From the NCBI GenBank assembly GCA_034401135.1, contig JAWZSP010000002.1, positions 2,542,001 to 2,606,000 on the forward strand: DNA of 64,000 nucleotides. Reading direction: 5' to 3'. A model generated the notes under the pieces. It had not been told where the DNA came from. It was given only the letters and a program-made list of their open reading frames with translations, and made no database searches. The position numbers and the translations under genes are program-made. Positions 36,256-47,693 of the stretch are shown piece after piece. Within the stretch, counting starts at the first letter, position 1; each line of letters starts with the position of its first letter. Source of the DNA: Volutella citrinella (lineage: Eukaryota > Ascomycota > Sordariomycetes > Hypocreales > Nectriaceae).

Positions 36256-37399
36256 ATGCCACCAGGTCAAGAGCCAGAGCCGACCTCCCGTGTAAGTGGA
36301 TCTCGGCCCCTACCTACCGGCTGGAGCCACCCGCTTGTTGGCATCAGTTGCTTACCCGGTGTAGTCGAAACGTGAGCGAGGCGTAGAAGCCCAGCGAAAA
36401 TATCGCCAGCGTCATGCCGTCACCTTCAAAGCTCTCAAGGAGGAGAACCAGCGGTTGAAGGACGTGATTCGGAACATTTGCAAAGTCGCCGCCACCAATG
36501 AGCACCTGGGAGTCGAGCTTGACACTGTGCTTGCCCAAGCAAAGACAATCGCTGGAATTGACGAAGATGGCGTCCAGGAAACAGAAAACCGCAAGCCATC
36601 ACATCCCGGAACCCACGAGTTTGCTTGGCGAACCACTGTAGGAGAGCAGGGAGTTGCTGAGCGGAGGGGCATTGAGACCATTCTGCGCATTCCACACCTT
36701 ACCCCTCCAATCCCCAAACAGCTTTGGCTTAAATCCGATCGACTACTGAGGCTTGCGGATGCTCCTTCGGATGTCGTACCGTACCTCGGAGAGGGCTTGC
36801 ATACATTTGCTGGCAGTCTCTACTGGGCGTGCACTTACCAGACAGTCATGCTGTGGAGGCAATTCAAGACAACTGGGAGGACGGACGATTCAACCAAAAG
36901 AGTACTAGACAGAGTCTTCGGACACTCTGGGCATCTCTACGACTATGGATTCATCATGGCTCTCGCGGAAGTCCGGCTTGAGTATCGACTGAATGGGGGC
37001 CACTTTGAGCATGCCTCCACCAACCACAAACTGGCAGAAAGCACGTCGAGGGACCTTCTCGAGCTGGTAAAGGAGGATTATCACAAACAAGGACTCTCTC
37101 CGGAGTGGTGGAGGAACTCACAAGACGTCGAAACAAATCTGAAGGAACGCCTGCACTCTCGGGAACAAGTCGAGCTTCAGAAACTGGTCGAGGGCAGAGG
37201 GACCCAAGCTGCGGTCGAGGTGTTTGCTCCCTTGGTGCATGCACTCGCAGACTCATATGTGTGCTTCGGTGATGGCCCTCGATGGAACATGCTATACATC
37301 GCCATGATGGTTGGTAGCTGGCTTGAAACGGCCCGCAATGGCCGGGAGTCGGCCTTTCATCCACCCATCTCCAGCAACCTCGTTGATACCACAAGCTAG
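36256..37399 (+). CDS. bZIP-like transcription factor
   Basis: Exons are 36256-36291 and 36365-37399 (intron of 73 nt), giving 356 residues. The long frame alone starts at residue 43 and would lose the DNA-binding part. Splicing adds MPPGQEPEPTSR and SKRERGVEAQRKYRQRH, a basic region followed by a short leucine zipper (FKALKEENQRLKDVIRNI). The invariant Asn of the classical N-x7-R motif is Gly18 here, with R26 retained; fungal bZIP-like proteins with an RERG-type basic region exist, as I recall. The rest, about residues 60-356, is a mixed helical domain (LDRVFGHSGHLYDYGFIMAL, ALADSYVCFGDGPRWNMLYI) that I cannot name. It is nuclear by inference. The divergent dehydrogenase gene is a candidate target. 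Confidence 0.8.
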
Positions 37400-39029
37400 G
37401 AGAAGCTTAGCACACGCCACCAGTCATCAAATGAATCCCACAAGGTCATGGGCCTCTCGGCGAAATTTGTCCGTTTGTCCGTTTAGAGGCGTACCATTGG
37501 AGCTTTATTGGGTATCATGTTGAAGCCCGCGTCACCACAGCGGCCTCCTGGCAGTGAGGTCAACTTGGCAGACAGACTCATCACTTGCAGATTGGTTGAT
37601 AGGAGCCTGCAAAAGCATGCCTCGAGTGGCTATTCAAAGCCCACACCGGATCGATTTCAAACCAATCCGCGCTGTGGACCACATCCCAAGCTGGCATGCG
37701 TTGACAGGGAGTGCCTGGCGATGCACAGGCGCCACAGCACCAGGATATACCCCAGCTGCGACACACCACATTCTCGCACACGAATCGTGCTCCAAGGCAG
37801 AAACCCTCACCATTGGAACGTCGACTTGGCTGTCCATCCGAACACGCCCTGGAAGCGAGTATGCGGAGGGCGCCGCGGCCGGCCACCCGGTGCGGCTATT
37901 GCCGCCGGGACAAGGGTTTCGGATTCCCACTGTTCCCGGGAAGGGGAGCGCGAATTCCGTTCTTGGTGAAAGCTCCACGAGAATTCCATCGCGAAGGAGA
38001 AGCTTCTGTATGATGCTCCCCGTTTGCATCGTTCCTGCACACCGAGGGCGAACCGTTCGCGATGTCGGTTCATGTAGGCGAGGTGCAAACTACGTGTTTG
38101 CCATGGCAGAGGGTTCTCTCTCCCGTCGTAACCTGCGACGATTGTTCGTCCTCCCTGACAGTCATGCGACGACGTGTTCCGAAGGAGACGTGGCAGCTTG
38201 GACTCGGAGCAGCCATAAGCGGGGCCTGCACTGCAGGCTGCATCCCATCGCCCGATGGGTCCTCTGCTCTGGGGTAATTATTGCCCCATACAACATGCCC
38301 ATCTATTGACCCTTGCAGACGTGCTGCAGGGTGAGGTGGGATGGCTCTCAGAGAACTCAGACTCCTCCCGGAGCACAAGAGGGCTGCTTGGCAGAAATCT
38401 GGCTGGTCATCTGGTACTGCTGTTTGGTGAAGTTCTTTTGGAAGGGCCTAAGCTGGTCTTCTTGTCGCCGATATGCTGCATCTAGTCAAAGTATTGATCC
38501 AAAGCAAGGAGAGAGGCGAAACAGGCCCTTTTAGCTGTCAGTGTTGAGACTGCATTGGTACTTGCTAGCACCCTGGTGCCTGCGCTAGCGAGGATCAAGA
38601 CCGATATCTTGCATAATGTCAAAATAACGACATGGAATAGGAATGCCCTCTGCCAGGGTGGACTCGACCATTGGTGCGTCGCGCCCACCGCGCTACGTCT
38701 TGCGTGAGAAGGCACAATGACAGTTACAATCTTTGAGTTACGAAGACAGAGTATGGTGCGGTGACGAAGCTAGCCGCTACGTTGTCATTTCGCGGGCGGG
38801 CAAGTGGGTGCGTATAGCTGTTTTCCAACATTCCTATATGCCAGTACCTAAACTCCAACTAAAATAACCATGGAAATTCGTTACATACTCGTTACAAAAA
38901 GGGCTGCAATACAGAATGAATGACGACAAAGTAGAAAGATGCCGGCAGAGACTTCTGACACATGCGTCTTCAACCCCTTGGCAATACTCAATCTGGCCAA
39001 ATGGGTCGGTAGTCGTCGCAAAACCCTCT
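37400..39029. other. 1.6-kb spacer
   Basis: The frame 37554-38309 (251 codons, plus) overlaps long frames in two other phases and has no domain, so I do not call it. No RNA gene or repeat was recognised. The right part is the 3' flank of the Ala/Pro-rich gene. Confidence 0.5.
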
Positions 39030-40655
39030 CTAATTCTGGGTGATCAACAAGCGTGTGACGGGAGGAGGCAACGTCTTGGGGGAGTCGGGTGGGAGAGCCG
39101 AGGCCAGCCTGCTCTTCGGGGCGGGAAGTGTTGTGGGAGATGGGGCAATGGAAGGAGCAGGAGCAACCTTGGGAACCAGCACATTCAGGAGAGCTCTTGC
39201 GACGATGGGGGCAATGGCAACAGCGGGGATATCGGCCAATGTAGGCAGCGGAGCAGTGCTTGGAGCAGATGAAACAGAGGGCGACCCATGGACGGCTGGA
39301 GCTGCGTGAACTTCAGGGCCCCAACGAGTCAGGGCAGTCGCGGTGCTTGAGACTGGAACGGCGGTCTTGGCAGGGGCAAGAGTAGGCACTGGGCTAGATG
39401 TTTTCACAAGCGGCGCGGTTGAGGATGGAGCTGCGGTCCGTACAACTGCAGCAGTAGGCACGGGCGCAGAGGTCGACGAGGGAGGTGCCGTCTCGGCGGG
39501 AGCCCTGGACTTAACTGGAGCTGCCGGCTTGGTGGTCGGCGCAGGTTTTGATACGGGCGCCTTGGGGGCAACAGGGGCAGCCGGAGCTGCGACGGGAGCT
39601 GCGACGGGAGCTGCAACAGGTGCAACGGGCGCCTTGATCGGGGCAGGGACGGCTGGGGCAGCGACCGGGGCAGCGGCTGGAGCAACGACGGGATCAACTC
39701 CCTTGGGGGTCGGGGTAGCCTTTGGTGGCACGACAGGAGCGGCAACCGGAGCAACGACGGGATCGACTGCCTTGGGAGCTCGGGGAACAGCTGGCGGCGC
39801 AACAGGGGCGGCAACTGGAGCAACAACTGGAGCTGGAGCTGGAGGGGTGATGGGCGGTGCCGGGGCCTGGGGCCGACCAGGAATTTGGACCGGCGTGGCA
39901 GGCGTAGACTCGACTGGCCTCTCAACTGGCCTGCGAGCTTCAAGAGGACGCTGGGGTGAGAGGATATCGGCAATGCTCTCGGCCCTGGCCTGGGGAGGAG
40001 ACTGGGCCGGGCTCTGCGGGATGGTGAAGAGCGGCTGTGCCTGGTACTGAGACCTCAACGTCGAGGGAGGCGTGGCAGGTGGCTTTATATCGTCCCTAAC
40101 TGACACGGGGGACGGCTCCATGGGGGATGACATGAGATCCATCGGAGTTGGCTCCTCCATCTTGGGCGCCGGGCGAGGGGCCGGGGGAGTGGACGGAACC
40201 TTGGCGGCAGGTCTCTTGACGGGGCTCGTGGGACTTCCAGCAGAGCTTTTGGGAGTTCTTGGGGGAGACCGGGCGGAAGGAGGGGTTGTAGGGCGCGAGT
40301 GTTTTGAGGCATTGGAGGCAGAGCGATGCAAGTTTGCGTCCGAGGGGCGTCGTCTCAGAGTGGGAGTTGTCGGGCGCGTGCTGGTGCCGGTGCTGGGCCG
40401 TCCGAAAGAAGGAGCTCTGCTATGCCCGCCACCACGGGTCGGAGTCGAAGGGCGACCTCCACGTGTAGGAGTCGACGGTCGACCACCGCGAGTGGGAGTC
40501 GGGGGGCGGCCACTGCTACGAGTGGGGGTCGGGGGACGCTCCAAGGGAGGTTTCCGGACCGGACTGGTGCGCCTCGAGGAGGATTGAGTCGGGACCGCGT
40601 AGCGAGGCGATCCGGGCATTGCCCCAGGAGAAGCAGCAGCAGCAGAGGTGGCCAT
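39030..40655 (-). CDS. Ala/Pro-rich, largely disordered protein
   Basis: One exon encodes 541 residues from an ATG at 40655. The N-terminal 150 residues are Ser/Pro/Thr/Arg-rich with tandem copies of a GGRPSTPTR unit near residues 45-75. The centre, about 260-400, is a run of Ala/Pro/Val repeats built from VAPVAAPV and variants. The C-terminal 60 residues (ADIPAVAIAPIVARALLNVL and on) are more hydrophobic and may form the only ordered part. No signal peptide or membrane helix is present. The many S/T-P pairs suggest proline-directed phosphorylation, and PxxP runs could bind SH3 domains; both are inferences. Codon use and a long uninterrupted frame support coding, although the mirror frames on the plus strand are also long because of the repeat bias. 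Confidence 0.65.
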   Translation of the reverse strand: MATSAAAASPGAMPGSPRYAVPTQSSSRRTSPVRKPPLERPPTPTRSSGRPPTPTRGGRPSTPTRGGRPSTPTRGGGHSRAPSFGRPSTGTSTRPTTPTLRRRPSDANLHRSASNASKHSRPTTPPSARSPPRTPKSSAGSPTSPVKRPAAKVPSTPPAPRPAPKMEEPTPMDLMSSPMEPSPVSVRDDIKPPATPPSTLRSQYQAQPLFTIPQSPAQSPPQARAESIADILSPQRPLEARRPVERPVESTPATPVQIPGRPQAPAPPITPPAPAPVVAPVAAPVAPPAVPRAPKAVDPVVAPVAAPVVPPKATPTPKGVDPVVAPAAAPVAAPAVPAPIKAPVAPVAAPVAAPVAAPAAPVAPKAPVSKPAPTTKPAAPVKSRAPAETAPPSSTSAPVPTAAVVRTAAPSSTAPLVKTSSPVPTLAPAKTAVPVSSTATALTRWGPEVHAAPAVHGSPSVSSAPSTAPLPTLADIPAVAIAPIVARALLNVLVPKVAPAPSIAPSPTTLPAPKSRLASALPPDSPKTLPPPVTRLLITQN

Positions 40656-42342
40656 GGTGCGAAGGGATTGGTGATGGATGGTTCAAGAGGGTGTTGATAG
40701 AGACTTTGGGGTAATGGCCAAAGAGGGGGCTCGGCCGGGCAGACAGGGCAAGGACAGATCCCGCGACGATCTTAGACGAGGAGTCTCAATTCCAGCAGAC
40801 GGACAACTGGAAAAAGTCACAGATGGCAACCAAGAAAGATGGGGAAGCGGCTGGGGGGGTTTTATACCAGAGCAGGGCTCACTGTGCAGCCCAGGGAGCT
40901 CGTTTCTTCTGGGTGAAGAAGCACAACACGCCAGGCGTGCAGCAAATTCCAATTGGGACGCCCCGGATGCGGAGCATGGAGCCACGGGCGATTGTCGTCG
41001 AGATGCGCAACTAGCCCAGGGTACCCCATGGAACCCTCGCAGCCCAGATCCCTCGTCGTGGTGAGGCTGTATCAGGACAGTGGGACTCGGAACGCCGCTC
41101 AGTCGACGGAGAGGCAGACGGGAATTGGGACACGGCGTCGGGAAGGACCGGCACCCGCACGGGCGTCAATTATTTTCCCATTTCTACCCCACACGCAGGA
41201 TGCCAGCAGAAGACGCGTTGAGGCGGACTGGGTGTCGGGGACGAGGTGGTGTGGTGTTTTGGTCGGTGGGGGTGAGGAGTGAGAGCTGCACGTCCAAGGG
41301 ACGCGCTCTACGGGCCCCGGTCCCTGTCGTGCATTCTCCTAGCTCCCGATAGAATGACGTGCCGACCGATCGTGCAACCGGGGATCCCTGTAGGGCGGCA
41401 TGTCTTTATTGCTGCGCTGTTGGAGGCAGAGACCATTCATTCTGCAGATCGAGAAGACGAGGCCCCGATGGACGCCAGGCATGGATCACCCTCCGGCATA
41501 GCGCCTGTGCGATTGTCCATCATATCCGGAATCCCACAACCATAGGCCAGACTCCCGGGCAAGGCGCCTTGTTTGTTTGGCTGGCCCAGCGAATGGCGTC
41601 TTGCATCGAATGCGAGCTCAGCGCTGCGCCCTCACTGGGGAATGCATCGCGCCATGGAAACGCCGCAGCTGAAGTCGGGTAAAAAGCAAAGGCCGATACG
41701 GAACTGGCAACCGGCAGCTGTGGATGATGCGTGGTCACACCAATTGGCAGTGGAGGTGGGAACACGCAATCGAATAAGAATCGAATAATGCAGAGGCAGC
41801 GGGAAGGTGCTGGACGTGGACGTGGAAGTGGAAGGAGGTGGTCGAGTGACTGCACGGCCTTGGTCGGGAGCAACCCCGTGACTTTGGAGACTGCAGACCG
41901 GTGCTGCCTCCTTAAACACTCATTGCTTCCCAAGGCTAGCCAGAATGCATTCGTGCAAACCGTTGCAGGCGTTTCCGGCATTGGACATGTGGTAGGCGCA
42001 TGCTTGCCAGTTGTTCGCCCGACGAACGGTTCATCGTGAGCCAGTCTTTGCTGGCAGCGCAGATGGGTGGGCCAGCATAATCATCATGTGACATTAATAA
42101 GGGCAGACAGACTCCTGAGGCTCTGTTTTTCTCATGTATGCTTTGCAAAAGCAGAAAATATGCAACCACGTTTGGGCATAAAAGCAAAGTGGGTGCGCTG
42201 ATGACTCCTAACTTCACCCTTCTACTGATATTGATAGGAAATTATCGTATAAACAATCCAGAGCAAGTGTTCATAACTGGCCTGTGAGAAACATGCCGTA
42301 TGCCGCTCGCGTCTATCGCATACCGCATTCGCCCATGCGCCA
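40656..42342. other. 1.7-kb spacer
   Basis: It contains the promoter of the Ala/Pro-rich gene and the 3' flank of the next minus-strand gene. Frames are short and overlap on both strands. No RNA gene was recognised. Confidence 0.5.
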
Positions 42343-45300
42343 TCACGTCCGCGATCTCCCGTCCCTCAGCTTCCCGCTCCCCCAGCGTTTCCTGGCTGTC
42401 CTCTTGTTCTTGTCCGGCACCTGGTACTCTCGATCCCTCTCCAGCCGGTGCCGCTCCCAGAAGTCGCTCGCCTCGTGGTCCAGCGTGCCTTTGCCCCAGC
42501 TGCCCCAGCCGCCACCCTCACGCTCCTCCCGCGCCGTCTTGTCGGGCCGCTTGCGTGTCGCCAGACGGCCCCGGAAGTGCTCCACCTGGGCCATGACCGC
42601 CTCCGACGCCGGCTCGAGCGTCCGGGCCCATGCCAACCGGGCAGTGCGATTGTACGTCCTGCCAATCCATCTGAAGAAGGTGCGGGCCGTGTTGCTCCAC
42701 GCTATGATGAGGGCGAGGGCGATGAGCGCGGCGCTGCCTGGCAACGTAATGGAGCCGATGGTCTTGAGCGACAGGTTGTCCCCCCCACCCCACTCTCGCG
42801 TGTTCATGCCAAAGAGGCCGGTGAAGAAGGTCAGCGGGAGGAAGATGACTGTAAAGGTCGTGAAAATCATGACGCTCCGGCTCTGCGAGCTCGCCAGGTC
42901 TGCGTGGAGTCGGCTCAGGCGCACCTCGTCCACCTGCGCCTGGCGCTGCACCATTTGCAGAAGCTTGTCGTAGTCGTTACGCGTGTTTCGTACCCTCTGG
43001 ATCATCTCCTGCGTCGTGTGCACGTACTCGCCAACCTTTTTGAGTGCCTCGCTCAGGAACCCGCGCCCGTTTGTTGTCCGCTCCCGCAGCTCGCCGCGGG
43101 CGTAGGTGGAGAGCATCGTGTTGAGCACCTTGGATTGCTTCTCGAACAGGTGCAGGAGAATGAGGAGCTCGTCTTCAATGTCCCGCAGCTCCAACAGCGC
43201 CGAAGTGTTGTCGCGGTTCGCTTCCTCGGCCCGTTGCCCCTCTGCCTTGTGGCGAGCGCGGATCGATCGCACCTTATTCTCCACTGGCTCGTATGCTATC
43301 GCCTTGTCGCGAAATCCCTCGGCTTGGAAAGTTTTGAGCGACGATGTCAGTTTCTCCGTCTATGCCTTGTTAGATCGCTCCATCACGGGTTCCCAAATCA
43401 AGCACTCACCAATACGCTGATTGCTTCTTCAAAGATACGAAAGACTTCCAGGTCTGGGTGTGAGGCTCTCTCTAACAGCACAGTAACGGCATGCAATGCT
43501 GCCAGAGCGGCTAGGTCCAATGCATTCTCGCACTGCCTCGTGAGATCAACATTCACCTCGTTGAAAATACTGTCGCGGAGGTCGGCCTGTTGATACAGAG
43601 GGCCCTCGATAGCATCCCCTTCCCTCTTGGGGAAAAATGAGAGAACAGTGTCTACCGCTGGTAAGCATATTATCAGCACTGAATTGGGAAGAAAAGCCAC
43701 TTACGGGAATCAAGCACCCAGAGCCAAAGCTGGTCAACCATGAGCACGTTTCCGTTCAACACATCGTCCCTGATGTCGTAGTCATCCGCCCCTTCGCCTT
43801 CACTGGACTTGCTTCGTCCACTCCCACTTCCCCTACTGCCGGCACTAAGGCTCGACCACTGCCCATGAAGACCTGGCTGCTCGCCTGGATGGCACGCTCG
43901 CTCTTTTGTTAACTTGTAAAGCATCTGGTCATCGTCTCGGGATCGCGTGTCCCTAAGGGATGGGTATCCAAATTGGTCAAGCGTCCGGCGTGAGTTTATC
44001 GGCGGGTCGTGGCCGAGAAACTCCCAAAGGACTTGTCCCTCTATGGAATCTGTCTTGGCGACGTTGTCCGGAATGGGCCGGCTTCGTCCGCGACGGATGC
44101 GTTGGATGATTATCTCTCTACGGCGTATGAGGCGCTTGTAAGAGTCAAAGTGCAGATAGGGGATAAAGAGGCAAGTGTAGGCGCCCCCATCGGCATGCGG
44201 TGGCGACTGGGACGGATGGCTAAAGGACTGGTTTCTCGACGATACTTGAGCTTGTTAGAAGTCGGGACTCTCATGAACAGGGCTACAATCATACATACCA
44301 TGACGGGGGGCTGAGAAGTAGCAGCCTGGCTTCGCGAAATATGCATAATGTTGCGGGTGACGCCCACGGGTATGTCTTGTCGCCCAGAAGTCAGAGTTGT
44401 AGAGGGGGGCGAGGTTCCGATTATACGAAATCTGAATCGTCTCAAAGACCTTCTGTTCTCAACGTCAGCACTCGGTCCATCGCCGGCTCTTGCACATCGC
44501 CGGCTCTTGCATGTGCAGCACAGCCATACCGTGACCCACGTCGGGTTGTTGTACGCCAGGTGAATCCAGACAAACTTGCGAGCGTCCACCTCGGGTTTGG
44601 CAAAGGCCACAGGCGGCGCCTCGTCAACGATGACCGTCTCGCTTGCGCGACGGTCTCCGGCCTTGGCTATCTGGCGGATGGCGAGCACCGCCTCTGGTAG
44701 GCGCGGCGAGGCATCGATGCCGTCGCTCACATCCTCGCCGTCGCTGCTGAAACGCCGATCAATGGTGCTCCTGCTGCGCTGCGAAAATGGCGGGAAGTCA
44801 CGGTACTCGTATAGGGACGCTGTGCTCCCGACGCTCATTGATCTGCTCATTGACCTGCCCATGCGGCCTCTTGGCGGAGGCGAGAGCCGGTCCACAGCGA
44901 GATCCTGGTCAAAGTTGGCCCGGACGAGGGGAGAGGGTCGTCGGACCGGAGTTGAGTAGTGAGTTAGACGCGAAGCCGGACGGGATGGAGGAGTCATTGG
45001 AACCCCTGGAATGGTATGGGGGACGGAGTCTGCTCTTGGCTTGATTTCAAGATCGACTGGCCTCAGCACTGGGGATGCCGGCGGCGGCGAGGCAGTCGGT
45101 GGTGCGGTAACCAACTCAGGTTGTTTGATACCCAAGGGGTTCTTTACCATGTCCGGTATCATATCGCTGATGGTGTTTCGTCCACGATCCCGGATCACTG
45201 AAGTCCGTCCGCGAGATTTGAGAAACCGGCCTTCCTCGGGCACGCCGTCGGCCTCATTCAGTCGATCCGCGAGGCACTGGTCTGGGCCCTTTTGCAAGAA

Positions 45301-46780
45301 CTCTCGCAGAGGCAGCCTGGTCGACCATGCACGAATGGTAGCCGGAGCCGCGTCTGGTCCCACGACGGGGTCCTCGAAGAAGCCGTGCACTTCAATGCCG
45401 ACCTTTTGTTCCAGATTGAGGGTTCCATGAGTGTCTTCGTGGGAGTTCTCATCCGCTGTCGCAATCAGGCTGGCTAGTTGTTTCAGGAACAGCCGTAGAG
45501 TGTGCATGTTGTGCCGTCCAAAGGACGCGATGTTGGCGTGGTCACTCTGCAGCGGCAGGATCGTCTCCTGCCTCATCCCTAGGATGGCAGATTTGATGGA
45601 TGTCAGAGGGGCGGTGAAGTAGATGTCTCCTGATCCAGACCCGGACAGCCGTGAATCAATCGTCTCGTACAGCGTCCAGACGCGGAGGTCTGTTGCAATT
45701 GCTTTGAAGTCATCATCGAGGTGCAGTAAGAGGTGGTTTCCCACGCGCAGGTCGTCAGTAATGGACGTGGGCAGGGGAGCCTCAAGGCCGAGAAGGATGG
45801 AGATGCTGTTTGCGAGGCTGGGCATGGCGAAGTAGCTGGAGCCTTGGTGAGGGGTGCCTAAATCCATCGTTAGCTGGCCATCATCATCATCTCGCCTTTG
45901 GTCGTCGCTCACCGAAGAAGGCTACTCCGTAGCATTGCCTGAGAATGCTGTCCAGCCCGTTGCTCCTCGCAGCCTTGACCAGAGCCATCTTCAGGACCAG
46001 TCCGCCGATGCTATGCCCGACAAATATCAATGGCCTAGCCCTCTGCTCGTCGACACCTTCTTCCTGCCGAACCTTGTACAATGCCTGGAGCAATGCATCT
46101 GCGAGCCTGCTCAGTGTCACTGGCGTTGGACCCTTCGCACTGGCAGTCTGTGTGCCAGGGACATCGACATCAATCGACGGGTGCTCGTACAGCAGAATTC
46201 TTGCACGGTCAGCCTCACGCCGAATGCCCTGTCGGATCCATGACGGCGACGGTCGGTCTGCCGACTCCTGAGTCGCCTCGGGATCGCGCATAGAGGGAGC
46301 ACCGAAAAATCTTCCAATGAGGCCATCACGGTTCCAAGTCCGGAGCGGATCACCGCCTGGGCAGGGTACAGCGACGATATCGACGGCGGTTTCGTCATGA
46401 GTAAGTCCTCCTTCCGGGTCAAAGGTAAAGCTGCCAAGGACGCGAGCCTGTTCCGTCCCATTGTCGCTCCTTTCGTCATTCTTCTCCTCAAGCTCTTGCC
46501 GTCCGTCTTGGCCGTCATCTCTTCCAGCATCGCGTTCCTTCTCGCCTGGGTAGCTTTCCTTGGCCGTCGACGTTGTCACATCATCTGTTCCGACGCCTTG
46601 AGCCAACAGCTGCGCATTCTCTCGTCCATGTCTCTCGTCCTTGGTGTTGTCCAGCGGTGGCAGTGGGCTGGGCGGACTGCCTGGGTTGACGCTGATTGAG
46701 TCCCTGTCGTTGGAAGGCTCATCCGCTGGAGTTCTAGGGCTTGCGGGTGACGGCGGTGGCCTAAGCCCACTGGCGGACAT
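42343..46780 (-). CDS. Alpha/beta-hydrolase-like domain fused to a CorA-like membrane domain
   Basis: Six exons, 46780-45913, 45857-44530, 44452-44299, 44244-43705, 43657-43410 and 43359-42343, keep phase throughout and give 1384 residues. Residues 1-110 are disordered. Residues about 133-330 resemble a serine-hydrolase (DUF676/PGAP1-like) domain: VDIVAVPCPGG, then the nucleophile elbow GHSIGG with Ser257, and FFGTPHQGS across the first junction. A Ser/Pro/Arg-rich linker follows. The region from about 715 (WIHLAYNNPTWV) to the end is the fungal CorA-like module, with DQLWLWVLD, a long helical stalk (RDNTSALLELRDIEDELLIL) and two C-terminal helices. GMN, the CorA signature, is at about 1230-1232. 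CorA proteins conduct Mg2+; whether this family does is unknown. It is probably in the plasma or an internal membrane. The acceptor of the third intron (44245) has an alternative 6 nt upstream. Confidence 0.88.
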
Positions 46781-47693
46781 CGCTATAGCACAACAGGGTG
46801 TCCCTGTGACACACCCTTACCACAAGTCGATATAAAGTCGAGTCGTCCTCTGCGAAGCGGATAGCAAATAATCGAGTGAGACAGTGCAGCAGGTTCCTTT
46901 ATCACACCAAGTGGTTGCAGCACAAACTAGTATCGCGGTTTTATTGAGGAAGACAAAACCAAAACCTGAGTTGATCTCTAATAGCTGTCCTGCACTTCGC
47001 ATCATCCGCCGAAGCCGTCGTAGTCATGCTGTATGGTCTGGCCGCCTGATGGCTGGTCATCCTGCACACCCTCACTTGAACCAAGTTCCTCCCTTGAACA
47101 GGACGACATTGTGCTTCTCGAGCCATCAGCTGGAGGCGGCGTCGTTTTCCCCCGGTTCCCGTGACACAGGCTGCGAGGCGTGCAATCCACCCAAATCTTC
47201 ACCAAATCCCAAAGGGGACTGCTGGCTTACGTTCAAGTTTCCACTGGGCCGCCACACCCGCCGCCGGCTGAGACATTACGAGGTGTCGTGACAGCCGCAC
47301 CTGGCACATGGCACACACGCCGCCAAAACCACACACACACTAACACACTTCTGCCTGGAACCTGCAGAGTATATGTAAACTGGGCGAAATTCGATTTAGC
47401 CCCCTCAAATTTGGTATCAATGTATCTTGCTAGAGATAAGTTCGCATCCTGCATGTCTGGCGCCGAAAATAACAGCTATTCTCCCTCTTCTCCATGTGAT
47501 CAGAAATAAAGTAGCTGTTGCAAGCACATTCTCATTATGCCCATGATGATGCACCCATAAACTCCAGAAACTACCCACAATCGTTTGATGCTCCTGGCCG
47601 TTGATTCGTGTAAACGCACCCCCGCCCAAGCGTCACGAGAACCGTTCCGTTTGGGTTCCAGGGTTGCAAAATGCTTCAAGTTGCTTCTCGTGC
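46781..47693. other. Spacer between two minus-strand genes
   Basis: It holds the promoter of the hydrolase-CorA gene and the 3' flank of the zinc-finger/cupin gene. A CA-rich tract lies near 47325-47350. Short domainless frames only. Confidence 0.5.

Noticed and set aside
37554..38309. 251-codon plus-strand frame
   Set aside because: No domain, rich in Arg/Ser/His/Cys, and accompanied by equally long frames in other phases, as expected by chance in GC-rich DNA.
42448..43593. 381-codon plus-strand frame
   Set aside because: It overlaps the CorA-like exons on the minus strand, which have a recognisable GMN motif and matched splice sites.
44245..44250. Acceptor CTAACAAG 6 nt upstream for the third intron of the CorA-like gene
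   Set aside because: The branch motif would abut the acceptor; the downstream CTCAAG leaves normal spacing. Both keep frame.
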